Below are positions 11,544 through 25,718 of a stretch of DNA of 64,000 nt, in pieces. Under the pieces are notes generated by a model. The model did not search any database, was not told where the DNA came from, and was given only the letters and a program-made list of their open reading frames with translations. Both the position numbers and the translations under genes were made by a program. The DNA is from Rhizomucor pusillus. Lineage: Eukaryota; Mucoromycota; Mucoromycetes; Mucorales; Lichtheimiaceae. Location: NCBI GenBank assembly GCA_900175165.2, contig FWWN02000624.1, positions 109,939-173,938 on the forward strand, read 5' to 3'. Position 1 is the stretch's first letter. Each line of letters starts with the position of its first letter.

Positions 11544-13625
11544 ATGCCACCTCGGACAAGCAAAAGACAAGAAAGTGTAGTAGCAGATGAAAAAGGCATA
11601 TGCAAATCTCGCTTTTTTTCCGAAGGTACCGCAAACACGTTAAGTCTGACATTGATTCACACTCGAGCTCTTATCATGTCAAAGAGAATACAGCTCGGTC
11701 AAAGGAATCAGCTCCCTGTGCGTGGCAGAAAACGCGTATTCCACCATGTATAAAGATAGCTTCGATACGGGTAGATTGACAGTACAAGGATTGGCGCATT
11801 TATTTTGACACGGGAAAAAAATATAGGACCGCCTACGTGCCAGTAGTCAGCCGCCGTCTGTGCAAGCTGCAACGTCAACAATAACAGATCAAGAGGAAGA
11901 AACGGGATCTGAGTTTTTCAAACAAACAATGCTGGAGAGGTACGAGCAGATACGTACGTATGCTCTGAGCCAACACTAAAGAAAACCGAAAATCCTGTTT
12001 ATGCAGTCAAAAAATCGAAACCGTGAGGAAGCAAAGCTTCTTCAGCGAAGAGTTGACCGAAGAAGAACGCGACATTGTTGCCAAACGAGTAGCTCTTCAG
12101 CAGCGACAGTTTGCAGAATATGAACGACGAGAGAAGATTCGCAAATCCAAAGCTATCCAGGCCATGTTTGAGCACGTCAACAATGAGGAAATACAGGAAA
12201 TGCTTTTGGACTGCGACGATAATGAGGCATGTACACTAGCTTAAAAACAAGCATTCAATAATATCGATTTGGTGTTGTTATTAACGGCAGTTTACAGGAC
12301 GAAGTGATATATCGTTTGACTCAACCTAGTTATTTGTACGAAATTCGAAAGCAGATTGCTTTAAAGTACTCGCAAGAGGAAGCAGAGATAGGTATGACAA
12401 ATACGGGAACAAATACTACTTTTCGATTACAAACCCACTGTCTTATCGTAACAAGGACCAGGTCTGAGTGCTGCTCAGGAGGCAGCATACCAGCAATTGC
12501 TAAAGAAACGATCTCGTACACTCAAAAGAACAACAAATGACAATGCCAAAAAGTAAGCTTGACAGAGGGAGAGAGAGAGATATAGCCTGAGAATTACAGC
12601 AACCGCCAAGTTCTGAACATGTTGTAAAATATATCTAAAACAGACAGTACCGTATGGGTGGGCGATTAGGCCTCGATGAAGCGCTGCAGCAGGTCCAAAA
12701 GCACCGGCAAGCGGATCCAGAAAAGGCATTTGAAGGATGGTCCCAGGCACGTATACGTGCCTATCAAATGATCAATGAAAACCCCAACAGTTACTACTAC
12801 CGTTTCAATGCACCCGGTGAAGTGCAGCGGAGAGGTCAATGGACCGAGGTAACTAAGCCATTAACACGGAAGCACAGGATAAAGTACTCAGACTACCACA
12901 TAGGAAGAGCAAAAATTGTTTTTCGAAAGACTCGAAGAAGTCGGTGCGAATGGGCAGTGGGGTATTTTTAGCATGAAGATCCCAGGACGAGTTGGATACC
13001 AGGTACGACGAACCAAGCGTTTGACAAACCACAAAGGAATGGTTTAAAATGACAACAGCGCGGCGCGTAACAGTGCTCCAACTTCTATCGGTTGCTGGTG
13101 GAGACCAAGAAAATCAAGGACCCGAATTATGTTTTGGATGAGCGAGGCAAGGCGCATTATTTGTTTGACAAGAAAAATGCCAATGGCGAGACCACAAAGA
13201 CCTTCCGCACGCACAACAAGAACCCCTTTGCTGCAGAAAGCAGTTCTTCGGCGGCGGCATCGACATCGGTCTCCAGGCGAAAGCAGCAGCAGCAACAACA
13301 ACAACCAAAACAACAAAAGAAACGCGTTCGACGAAATCCTACCCCTGTCACAGATGACGATGAACCCGAATACAGCAGACAAGTGAATCGGGAACCATCT
13401 CCGGTGATTGACATTGACGACGATAGCAGCAGCGGTGGCGTGAGACGCAGTAAACGGAAAAGACGACCGACGGCTGCAGCTATAGAAGCTGGGCTCGTTC
13501 CAGAAGACAAACCGTATTGCTCGTGGGATGCAAGCCTCGTAGCCAGCAGCTCGTCTTCACGACGACGTCGTGCCAACAAGTCTTCTGAGGAATCTTCTTC
13601 GTGCCCATCTAGCAGCAAGGACTGA
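11544..13625 (+). CDS. Myb/SANT-like DNA-binding protein
   Basis: Eight exons (11544-11747, 11851-11957, 12007-12226, 12298-12391, 12462-12552, 12644-12848, 12904-13002, 13074-13625) give 523 residues in phase. A central helical region (TEEERDIVAKRVALQQRQF) precedes a Myb/SANT-type repeat: the segment after GQWTEEEQKLFFERLEEVG contains GQWGIFSMKIPGRVGYQ, with the expected spaced aromatic residues. The tail is rich in Ser, Arg and Gln with basic clusters such as RRSKRKRRPT, plausible nuclear targeting signals. It is probably a chromatin or transcription factor. The third intron appears to use a GC donor (GAG|gcatgt at 12227), because no GT donor keeps the frame. Target genes are unknown. Confidence 0.8.
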
Positions 13626-13995
13626 GGAAAAAAAAAGATAATCCTCGGTGTAATTTCAACATTTCAAAAAAGATCGTCGCCCCAACCAAGGAGTGTAGGG
13701 CCGTGTAAAAGGTCTTTATGATTCTGGGACCCGTGGGAACATCAAACCTGCATTCTCGATGTTGCAAAAGTGGTGGAATTTATATCTGCTGTGTATTTTA
13801 AATGACTTTACATCGGAGACGGGGGCATGAGAAGAAGGGGGAGCTCAAAGCTGGGGTTGGGGTAATAGAAACACAAAAACAACGTAACTTGGTGATGATT
13901 GATGGTCGTGTGTTGCAGTGGATATCGGCTTACACGCCGCCGCCGCTACGGCTAATTTACAAAATCGAGTTTAGTTTGTTTTTTCCTTGTGTATA
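13626..13995. other. Convergent intergenic gap
   Basis: The 370 nt between the Myb gene stop and the stop of the small minus-strand gene contain no recognisable gene. It should hold the two 3' UTRs. A (ccg)-rich spot occurs at about 13937-13950. Confidence 0.4.
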
Positions 13996-14304
13996 TTATC
14001 TTTCAAAGTACCTCACGTCGCGAAGACCAATGCCGTTGTTACGTCTCTTCCAGTCTGCTCGCACACGTTCCAGTGCCTCAGAGTCATGCGAGGGTTCACC
14101 AGATGGCACAAACTTGAGCGGATGTGCCGTGGTTGCACGATGTTTGCTAGCGTGGACAGAAAGATAAGCAAGACCTGCAACAACGGAGAACGGAACGGTC
14201 CTTCGCAGAACGCAAATTAAATATATATGAGTATTCGACTGGCAATTGATGCAGCCCTTAAGGAATTACCAGAATAAAGGTCCGTGGTGTGTGTGAGGTG
14301 CCAT
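13996..14304 (-). CDS. Small single-pass membrane protein, unknown
   Basis: Two exons (14270-14304 and 13996-14200) encode 79 residues: ATG 14304, donor gtaattc, acceptor gcgaag, phase preserved. The protein begins MAPHTHHGPLFWTVPFSVV and continues AGLAYLSVHASKH, a single hydrophobic segment near the N-terminus. A hydrophilic, charged tail follows with ALERVRADWKRRNNGIGLRD. The size and layout are like small subunits or assembly factors of mitochondrial inner-membrane complexes, but that is inference; no family is recognised. The exons are too short to be noticed by simple frame scanning. The opposite-strand frames over the same bases look like noise. Confidence 0.65.
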
Positions 14305-14485
14305 TTTATTTTCTTCGCTCTTCAATCGAAAGTATGGGAAAAAAGAGAAAAGGAGATTAAGAAGAAAAAGAGAAGCGAGGACTTTTTTTTTTCTTTTTGG
14401 TCTCGTTCATGCAGTTTCACTCCATTTTTTCACGGCTGATCCCGACCACCCCGCGGAAGGGCCGTCTCTCTCTCTCTCCAAGCTT

Positions 14486-16232
14486 ATGTCGCAGCAATCA
14501 AAAGCATGGATCCAACAACGAATGTCTCTCCTCAAAAAACAAGGAGGCTTCGCATTCAATCAAGATCTCTTCATTTCCATTCTATTGTGCCTTGTTTCCG
14601 GAAAAGATAGGCATATTATATTCACGGCACCGTCTCAACATTTACCTGCACTCTCCCAAATGGCAACTCTTGTATGTTTTCTGCATGAAGAGCATTCAGT
14701 GCCCGCTTTCATTATTTATATCAACGAAACCAACAAAAGAACACGCTACATATATTAGGTCTGCAGGAGCTTATTTGGGTTCTCAACTGCAACCATAGTA
14801 TGTCAACGGAGACAGAGTCCGTCTGATCTTGTCCGTTCCTTGTTTGCAGCCACGCGTGAGGAGCAATTCTATGATACCCATGATCACACAAGCAACAACG
14901 GCAGCAACAGCAATAGTAATAGTAATAGCAATAGCAATAATACCCGGCCATTTAGTGATTATTCAGGCGAGCACTCTGTGAAGCCCAGCCAACAATCCGC
15001 CAAATCAACCAAAACTGTAGACTCGACGAGACAGTCGCTCCAGACATTTAACAACAATTCACCGGTAAAATCTTCCCCAACATTGTTGAGTCTCTCACCC
15101 GTCATCTGATGATGGCCATTTTCTCCCAGGATGAAGATATGCATCATCCCGTGAGTCCTATAGATTTCAACGTCTCTGCAAGGCGTCGGTCACCACCCAT
15201 ATTCCGCAGCACCGTAACATCATCTGCAGCGGATACACACCACAACCGCGAAGCCGGACGGAACTTTTCAGATCATGCATTGATGATGGGCGATATTTCA
15301 AAGCCAGGCAGCAGCAGTACGAGCGGCAAGCTGGCTCAGGCTGTTATCGTACAAAGATTGAATGAAGCAGATGAACTGGTTCAAGCGACATTGTTGGAAG
15401 TATGAACTGCATTGTGCTAATTGGCCGACACAAAAACAACATGTTAACCCTTCAAAAGTTAATTGCCACAAAAGAACTCAAGGTCTCAAATGCCCGTTAC
15501 ACCGTCCCAAAGCCATATTTTTTGGTCATCGCCTTGCTGCCTAAAGATTTTCACCGCAATTCCATCCATTCACAGCTGGTAAGATGAAGCACGTTATACC
15601 TTTTATATATTGCGTCTAAGTATATATATATGCAGATTAACCGCTTCTCTGTGAGCTACGACTTTGACGAAGATGCCTTCATGCACGCTGGAGGGGTACC
15701 AACAGCAAACGCCAAGATCCCTCATCGGCGGATGGCGCTTGTGAAGCACGAGGTATATCTAAAAGGAAAACCCAATCAATTTCATTGGATACTCATCATG
15801 CGTGAAATACAGGAAATCAAAATGCTTGCTGAGCAAGCTAGCAAGGTCCATGTCGATATTGATATCACACGTTACATTAGGGATATTGTGGTCGGGTTAC
15901 GCACCCATCCTCTCGTGCGAGGTGGCCTGACAGCACGTGCTTCCCAGGACCTTGTCTCCGTAACAAAGTATGTTCCACGCTTACTTGCTGTCTAATTATG
16001 AACATTTTAACCGTTACTTGTGCAAAGGGCTCTGGCAACCTTGTTCCGTCGTGATTATTTGACACCTGATCTTGTGTCTATCGCGGCAGATAAGGTTCTA
16101 GGACATCGAATACATCTGGTAGAGACCCCGACCACGAATACAACAGAGAAGGATGAAGAAAAGGACACACGCAAAGTGACAGCCGCCGAGATAGTAGCTG
16201 AAGTGATTCGGATAGTTTACGTGCCCGTATAA
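14486..16232 (+). CDS. MoxR-like AAA family protein lacking nucleotide-binding motifs
   Basis: Eight exons (14486-14671, 14767-14797, 14850-15064, 15130-15399, 15459-15578, 15636-15752, 15813-15967, 16028-16232) give 432 residues in phase. The N-terminal part (SLLKKQGGFAFNQDLFISIL) and the C-terminal part (ITRYIRDIVVGLRTHPLVRG, followed by ASQDLVSVTKALATLFRRDY) resemble the helical and lid regions of MoxR/magnesium-chelatase-type AAA proteins. A central block (TKELKVSNARYTVPKPYFLV) matches the usual position after Walker B. No Walker A (GxxxxGKS) or acidic Walker B motif is visible, and an Asn/Ser repeat is inserted around residues 80-100. It is probably a non-catalytic derivative. Function is unknown. 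Confidence 0.7.
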
Positions 16233-16436
16233 CCAACGTCAACGGACCTCCATGATATGCATCGGAAACAATAAGAGTAGCATATACAAATTTAATAACA
16301 ATAATAATGAGAATACAACAGTACAGATGTATTGTACAAACATGAAATCAGAAATCGTGCGCATATACACCGAGAAAGAAAAAGAAAAGATGCGTACGTA
16401 TGTATATATGACTGTGCTTGCTGCGTGTAAAATACA

Positions 16437-18206
16437 TCAAGGCGAAGACGTCGTTGATGCTACTTGGCACTGTTGCTCCAGGCATTTATCTACAATATCG
16501 CTTCGGCTATACCGTCGGCTTGACCGTCGGCTTACTATTTTCAGTCGGTGGCGGTACAAATAGTACCCTGGTTCTTCACTCCTTCGTCGACCGTTGTGAA
16601 TTTTTTCAGTGGCGCGCAGCGTTTCAACTGGCGTCGATCGCCCAGTAGAGCCACGAGCTACAGTGTCCGGAATTCCGGTATCGCTGATACTTCTGAGACC
16701 CAGATATTTAAGCTTTGTCTTGCCGGATCCGACAACGCGTTCCTCAAGCTCGTCTGGGATGATGATCATGCCTGCTGCAACACTTACTCGTCGACCCGAG
16801 GGGTTCAAGATAGACTGGTCTGGCAGCATATCCTCGGGCTGTCTGCCATGGAGACCGGTTGTTGCGGCGCCGCTGCTTGTCGGATGATCGGGAGGTACGC
16901 TGTGCGCTTTGGCTTTCGCTTCCTCCTGTTCGCGCTTGAGCCATTCGGTCCGATTCGCCTTCAACACGTTGAGCATCTCTTCTGCTGCTGGAAACATGGC
17001 TGCAAAGATCTCAAAATACGGGCTCACGACGAAATCCCCAAACTGCAATCCGATCGTGCTCTGGGTCACTTGACTTCTATCCATATTTGGCGATAATGGA
17101 AGTCCGTGCTTCCTTTCTTCGTCACCTTGCCGAAAAAATTCTTCACAAACTAAATCAGACCATCTCTCACATATCGGCCACGGCCGCAAAGCGTTGCTGA
17201 TATCTGCTGCGTGCAGTACTATCTGACATAACATTTGTCTCTCGCGGCTGTTGAGCGACTTGCCACTCATTGGACTGTTGCTCCTTGCTACTGTCGTTGA
17301 CGATGCATTTCCTTCCATGTATGATTGCATATCAAAGTTATCCAGCGGGCTCTTGTCGCCTTTGCTTTCGAATATATCCTTGACTTGTAACTCTGCTTCC
17401 TCGTCTTGCTCCGCAACATCTTCCGCTCGATCCGAAAGTATTTCCAGCAAGTTGGCAAGGTTTTCTTGAAGTTCATAGTGGAATACCATGTCTGTTGCTA
17501 GTATCATTTTGATAATCGATGTCCGCACTTGATCAGCCGAAAGCGGCCTTTTCAGGCGAGATAGAAGCTTGTGTTTGGTTATGAGCTCCATCGCCAACGT
17601 GCATGAGTAACTTTCTAGCACTGATTTGTTGTTATACCGGATCGCCAACTCGGTTTTCATGTTAACTTGGAAATTATTGTTTAATCCAGGCTAGTTCATC
17701 CTGGAGCGTCAGCCCTCAAAACACACGCAATTCCCATACGGAAATTATTATAACAAACTTACGTGGCCCAGATCATGGCATAGACCAGCAATGAACAGCG
17801 CCGCCACGTCGATTGGCAGTAAATACTGCGATACATTGTATCTTTCCAGCATATGGAACAACACGAGCGCCACGTCCGCTGCGTGGTAAAACGAATGATA
17901 TGGGTTTGGCTGGTAACCTTTGTCAACGTCAATAATAAAGTCAAGGAATTCAGAACGCGTAATGTCGAGTGTGGGGTATATTCCTAAGCGTTCAGCATAG
18001 TCCAAGAGGATCGTGTAAATCTCGGCCCGTGTCTTGTCCAGCAAGCATAGGTCAAGCGATGGCGGTTTCGGTGTCTCTGAGATCTTCGCTAACTTCTTCA
18101 CCTGATCTCAGCATTATAAACGATCCTGCTGTATGCTTCGCACGCTTACTTGCTCGATCTCGAATAACGTTGAAGGAGGCAGAGAGTTATGTCTTAATAC
18201 TAGCAT
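16437..18206 (-). CDS. 3',5'-cyclic nucleotide phosphodiesterase (class I)
   Basis: Three exons (18150-18206, 17763-18101, 16437-17690) give 549 residues. The metal-binding signature is complete: HSFYHAADVAL, then CHDLGHPGLNN formed across the second intron, then VLHAADISN and the downstream EEFFRQGDEE. These are the residues that coordinate the two metals in class I PDEs, so it should hydrolyse cAMP and/or cGMP and lower signalling through protein kinase A. No regulatory domain (GAF, PAS or UCR) is seen; the N-terminus is short. After the catalytic domain a tail of about 150 residues is Ser/Arg/Thr-rich and probably disordered. Substrate preference cannot be told from the sequence alone. Confidence 0.93.
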
Positions 18207-18339
18207 GGTAAGAATCGTAATTACGATCAGGTGAAAACGTATCTGCCACTTTGGAGAAGAGGGGTGTTTGCAAGAAACGTGAGTGGATAAAATTCCCTGC
18301 TGAAGAACAGGCGCATGGGTGCATGAATCTGAGAGCGTT

Positions 18340-21300
18340 TTATTCTGTGTGAGATTCGTATCGAACTCCTTTCTTCTTTAACATCTGATCTGTAGCTTTA
18401 ATGTAAGAATGATATCCTTCCCAGTCCTTGTCGCCTTCCTCTGGTGTCAGGTTCAGCTCTTGTAGCAATTTCTCAATATGCTTTCGGCTAAGAAATCAAA
18501 AAATATTAATCAACGTTCCCCTGCAGATCGTTCGGCTAGACTTACATTTTGACCACGTCGCGTGCCCTTGTCAGCGGTTTCACCAGGACGCTCAGCAGAC
18601 GGAAGAATCTAAGCATAATAACTTTCTTCGCATTGTCTTTCTGCCGCTGAAATTCGGCCGCTTTTGACAGCGCAAATGTAATTCCATCGATATGGATGCG
18701 CGTCGTGAAAGCATCCTGAGGCAGACGACGAGCAGGATCCTGTTGATCTGCCGAGTAAAGAGCTTGACTAAACAATCGTGCGAGTGAGAGTGTCCGATCG
18801 ATGGAGCGATAGGAACTGCTCACGTGCGCCTCGAATGACTACACATCATCAATGTTCGAACTTAATTTCGATTTCAACACTTCCAACTATAAGTGATTTA
18901 CCTGTTTCAATGTCTCGAGAAAAGCACGGCAAATATTTCGAGCATTGTCATCACGACCAATGGTATCTTTTGCTAGTTCGTCCACTAACACTTTGATGAT
19001 ATCGTCGATATCCTTGTTAGAATCGTTGTATTGACGTAATACTAGTGGGGCATGTGAGATGTCCAACACATTGACATTAATTGCTCGTGCGGTGTTGCCG
19101 ATTAATCGTACAAATCTTTCGGAAAGCACTGTGCATTGGAGATATAGTATCTTCAGTAATTGTCATTTTAGACAATGCTTTTCTTGCGTACCTTGTTGTT
19201 CTTCTGCCTGATTTTGATCTTCATTTTGTTCATTCATATCGTCATCTTCCTTGTTGAGAGATTCTTCCCATTCTTTGATTTCACGTTCAATATACTGTTT
19301 GCATTTTTCCTGAATATCTTGAGGGCATGATCTTCGTAGTATCTCATTTTCAGCAAAGATTCCACTTGAAAATATCCAATAGATATCCATTAAAGCGCCA
19401 AATGCCTAATTCAATAAGCTTAGCAAACGCCTTTTCAAAGCTGAATAGCGACTTACAATCGATGTGACTTCTGGCTGCGGCTTTCGATCAGTTGCAGTAA
19501 CAAGCGGTATGAATTTCGCAAGCATCCAGTCACGCCGGCGTTCAACTTTAGATATCATCCTTCCAACTTCGTTGTCATCAGCTTCCGGTGTAATTTTTTC
19601 GCATTTCCAGACGAGATAACGGAAGAGGATTGCAATTGCGGAAAGTACCATCTGTCGATTCCATTTAGCAGCTTATAACCCTGCATGAAGTTTTCAACTT
19701 GCCTCTTTTTCATTTTCGTGTGCCGAAACAGCTCTGTCAAGAATACAGCCTACTAATTCCACAACATCTTCTTCCATATCGTCTGATTGATCCATAGTAT
19801 CTGTGATGTCAATAAAATTGATGAAGCATTCTAGACGCTTCATGCTAGATGATATGGAGTGAATATCGTCAGCGTCGAAACAAGCTGCTGCAAGATCCTA
19901 GTGACGAGTTAGCAACAGCCTTGATAAGCGATCCGACAATGAGCTACCTTTCCGCGACAGGCATCTCGCATATGTGCAGCTATTTCCTCTCGTATTTCGG
20001 CGAGCTGTTTGCCATTGACTTCATCCAGATAGCTAGCCTCTGACATATGGTGCAGTGATTTTGCGCATGCATTCAGCAAATCGTAGGTCGTAGCGCCCAG
20101 ATAAATTTTCCGTATAATCTCGATAAGATCTTCGTATGACTGATGTACGTGGTCAGTAAATAATTATCTTGGTCATATCGCTACTTGCCTTTTGCATGCG
20201 TAGCTCTGCATAGACGTCAAGGTTCATAAATTGCGGTATAGATGCAAGCTTGGTTACGTTTGCTGTATTATCAGAATATTTTGTCAGCAGACGTGGTAAC
20301 GCTTCGATCAGGTACCGCGATATCTTGTTCCGGTTCTCTTCCAACTGGGATTTATCCTGAAAGAAGACGGATTTTGTTAATAAAAATGATTAAAGTATTT
20401 GCGGTTCATAAGTGGTGGACACTTACGGTCAGCTTTTTTCTATCCTTGGCTTTGATGTTCACTCTGTCGCATCCCTTTGTAATTATCAGATTGATGCTCG
20501 CGGTCAATATGTTGACAATGATGGATTCCTCAGCCTCAGTAAGACGGTAGCAGCTTGCGATAGCAGAGTTATTCATGCTATCTTCGTTGTTCTGCGTGAG
20601 AGAATGATCCCGGCTGAGATAGTCGGCAATATTTTCATAGTCCTGTAAAGCATCCATATGGCCCCAAAGAGAATCAACAGCATTGTTAATCATGACATCT
20701 GTATCCCAAGTTTCTTCCTCGGTCATTGCCATCGAATGCTCGTTCCTTTCAATGTCTTCTGATGTTTCTTGTTCGGCTGACGTTCGCTCGACGAGAAAGC
20801 TGGCGATACACTTGAGAGTGATCCACGTCTTATTGATGTTTTCCATGGAAGCTTCAGCTTGTTTGATCGCCGGTTGGATGTTCACCTGGTCCAGAACCGT
20901 CTTTGCAAGAGGACCTGCTGCCTTCCGGACACGGCTGCTATCAGTCAGGATAAGTGCTAGGAGATCGTCACGACCAGATGATGAGATAAACCGTTGATTG
21001 TGCTGATAGAGTGTGTGACATAGATCCAAAGCGCTAACTCTAGCGAATGTGTCGATGTCATACATTGCTATTTCTTCTAAGCGCGTTCGGAAGCGCATTG
21101 TAAATGTACCGAGTTTTTCGGCAATTCCTTCCAGTTTGTAGAGATGATTGACAGACTTTATAGCTTCGGAACGCACAGATGCATTCTATGAATTGATATA
21201 ATTTTAAGCAGCTGCTTTCGAAATGCATAGATGTGTAGTCTTACTTGATCATTGAAAGCCCAGCCAAAGTGTCGTAGATATTGATTCTGCACAAAGTAGG

Positions 21301-22824
21301 CGGGATATAATTGCATCCAATTGCATAGCTCTTTCATACATTCCGTTCTGATGATATATTCGACATCTTTTGCACGATGCTCGAACACGCTGAACGCGGT
21401 AAATCATAAATTCATACATAGCGTATGTATAATTGCACAAACCTGTTGAAGAATTCTGCCAAATATTCTTTTAAGTTCTCCTGTTTTCGTTTCAGTGTGC
21501 GGCCCCTTTGCTCCAAAAGTCGCTTCTTTTCCGCATTTCTGGCCCGCGCACCGCGACGTTCCTCCGTAGTAAGCTGTCTGTTTGTAATTTCCAGTTCGCT
21601 GTCGATTTTGTTAGCAAAGGTGCAAAGAGAACCCGTAACTTTGAATGCCATAATAGTTGCAGTGTGGCGGAATGGTCGATATTTGGAGCTACAGTCGATC
21701 TATTAACCATCGTTTGCCAGTAACATATTTTTTGTCCCAGTACCTGGACATGGTTGTAAGCCAGCACTGGAGAGTTTCAATGAACATCCCATCATATATG
21801 ATTTCATGCTGACATTGACCGAGCAACGTTTCGAGGAAGGATAATATATTCCTCTTCAATACTTTGCCGGCTTTGGATTTTGAGATAATTGGATATTCTG
21901 GTTGAGGAAGCTATACATCGTCGCGTGGTAAGTCTTTTGCGTCATGAATTGTATTGTTATACCTACTTCAGCCAATTTTTCTTGAAGCTCTTGAAGTACA
22001 TCAACAGCGACATCCTCTTTTCTGAATGCATCTTCCGTGACAGCCGTCATACATCCACAGCTCTAGTAATCAAATGTTACTTTGACTTCTCCACCATACA
22101 AAAGCCATCATATACGCACTCTGATCATAAAGTTAACAAGTTCTCGGAGCGCCTCGACGTTATCTTTTCCATAGCGGGCGATCCAATTATCTGCGACTTC
22201 GTCAATATCTGTAGCCTGATCCCCTAGAACATCTATTGATGTTATTTCCGTTAGTGTCAGCATATATAGCTTCGCATTTTACAGAATATTACCATATATT
22301 TCATCATGAGAATCCAAAGAAACTTGCTCAAGCAGTTGACTAACATGCGAAATCGAGACTTCAGTGGGTTGAGAGCCATGTGCCTTTCTTCTCTGTCTTT
22401 TCGCTGTCTTTGCGCCTCGTTTCTCGGATGCCCGGTCTGTTTTTCGTCGCTTCGTATGACTTTCTTCAATTTCACTTCCACTCTCATCAGAAGAAGCATC
22501 CGAGGACGAAGACCTCAACTGATCTTCTTCCTCCTCGGACTGATCACTTTCGTCTTCATTGTTTGCTCTCTTTCTTTGACCTAACATTGTGTTACGCATA
22601 GTCTATATCCGACCCAGTTGACTCGGCTTACTTGTCTTTTGCCTAGCAAACAGCTCTTGAACAGTGACATTGCGACTTGCTCGACCCTTGCTCGCTCTGG
22701 TTGTTCTAGTTGCAGGTTGCTGCGAACGTGCAAAATCCGCGTTTCAATGCTTGTCCTTAGCAATTATTCTCTAGCTTTCGTTTACCTTCCCCTTGGAAGG
22801 CGTAGACTGCGTCGTTCTAGGCAT
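18340..22824 (-). CDS. SCC3: Cohesin subunit Scc3/STAG (stromalin)
   Basis: A multi-exon gene from ATG 22824 (MPRTTQSTPSKGK) to TAA 18340 (tail GVRYESHTE), with introns mostly 45-70 nt and an estimated 1,100-1,200 residues. A basic/acidic low-complexity N-terminus (KRRKTDRASEKRGAKTAKR) is followed by a STAG-type start (DEVADNWIARYGKDNVEALR; CGCMTAVTEDAFRKEDVAVD). The stromalin conserved domain contains EYIIRTECMKELCNWMQLYP and QYLRHFGWAFNDQ. Long HEAT-like helical exons follow. Scc3 binds the kleisin Rad21/Scc1 and loads cohesin onto DNA for sister-chromatid cohesion. Several small exons between 18.4 and 20.4 kb were joined only approximately; the family call is firm. Confidence 0.92.
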
Positions 22825-23045
22825 TCCTGTGGGCACAGGTCTTTGTAGGAGGAAAAAGTACAGAAGAAAAGAAAGGCACGCGTACAGACGGTTTAAATTA
22901 CGATGACGGGCGCGTCTCCGACGCGTCTGCTCTTCGACGCGACATGCAGCTTAAGGAATATATGTAGAGAATACAATGATTTTAATGATAAGTTTACAAA
23001 AACGATGGTTGTAAATGAGTGTACAATTATTTATAGTCTAATATC

Positions 23046-24900
<1,855 letters not shown>

Positions 24901-25718
24901 ATTGAAGTACAGGTTAAGAGAACACTACAAGCCTCCTGCAGGAATCAGGGCGGCAAAAAATTGACATGAGTCACCACTCCGCATTTAAGAGTGATGTTTC
25001 AAGATGTTTGAAGTTGTACATATCCGAAGACAACAACTTATTTTCGACTCTTTTCTAGATATTACACTTTGTAAAGCGAGTATATTTTTGAGGGTGAAAA
25101 TGCGTTGTTACTGTATACTTGATAGCAGCTTCTATGTATGTAGCTTTTTCCACCATTGAAAAATTCACCCTGTTCTCATGTTGATGACATCCTGAAATAC
25201 GGAATCTTTGCATTAAAGGCTCCCTTCATCAGATATGCCATAGCTATAAGAGGTCTCATCAAGAGTCAATCGTACAAGCAATATTGGATGAATTGGGTAG
25301 TAATTGGACATAGGATGATCAACGTATTATCTGTAGCTTCCTTCGTGATTGATGATTTCCTGTCGTCAAAAAAAAAACCGTAGAACTCTTTATTTAATAG
25401 TTCGGCCCAGGGCAAGAATAGTCTCTGTGAAAATATTTTGCTATAAACCCTTTGGAATGCTAGATTATTATATATCTCGCCACTAGCTAAATGCGACAGG
25501 ATCTTTACTACATAAAAGCTATTGATCTCATCCTGCAAGAAGAAGTCGAACATGAACTTGTCCATCATGTTATCTACATTCCTAGTATTCTATGCCAAAA
25601 ACTTCGATACTTCGCACTAGGCATCAATATTACATCGGAAGCCAGCGGCTGATCTCGAATCTTCCGTGACAATGCAAGTGGTTCTTCTTGTTCCTGAGGT
25701 GGCTTTTCCTTATTCCAA
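24901..25718. other. Intergenic region, divergent promoters; one doubtful small frame
   Basis: Between the ALT1 start and the LYAR-like start lie 818 nt. A minus-strand frame at 25266-25568 (100 codons, MMDKFMFDFFLQDEINSFYV) is open but has no recognisable domain and no supporting splice or conservation evidence, so I do not call a gene. The remainder is AT-rich. Confidence 0.35.

Noticed and set aside
14900..14945. Possible CRISPR-like or regulatory tandem repeat
   Set aside because: It is a simple AGCAAT/AATAGT trinucleotide-type repeat encoding Asn/Ser inside an exon; no spacers.
25266..25568. Minus-strand frame of 100 codons between ALT1 and the LYAR-like gene
   Set aside because: Open but AT-driven, with no domain, no splice partner and no neighbour context.
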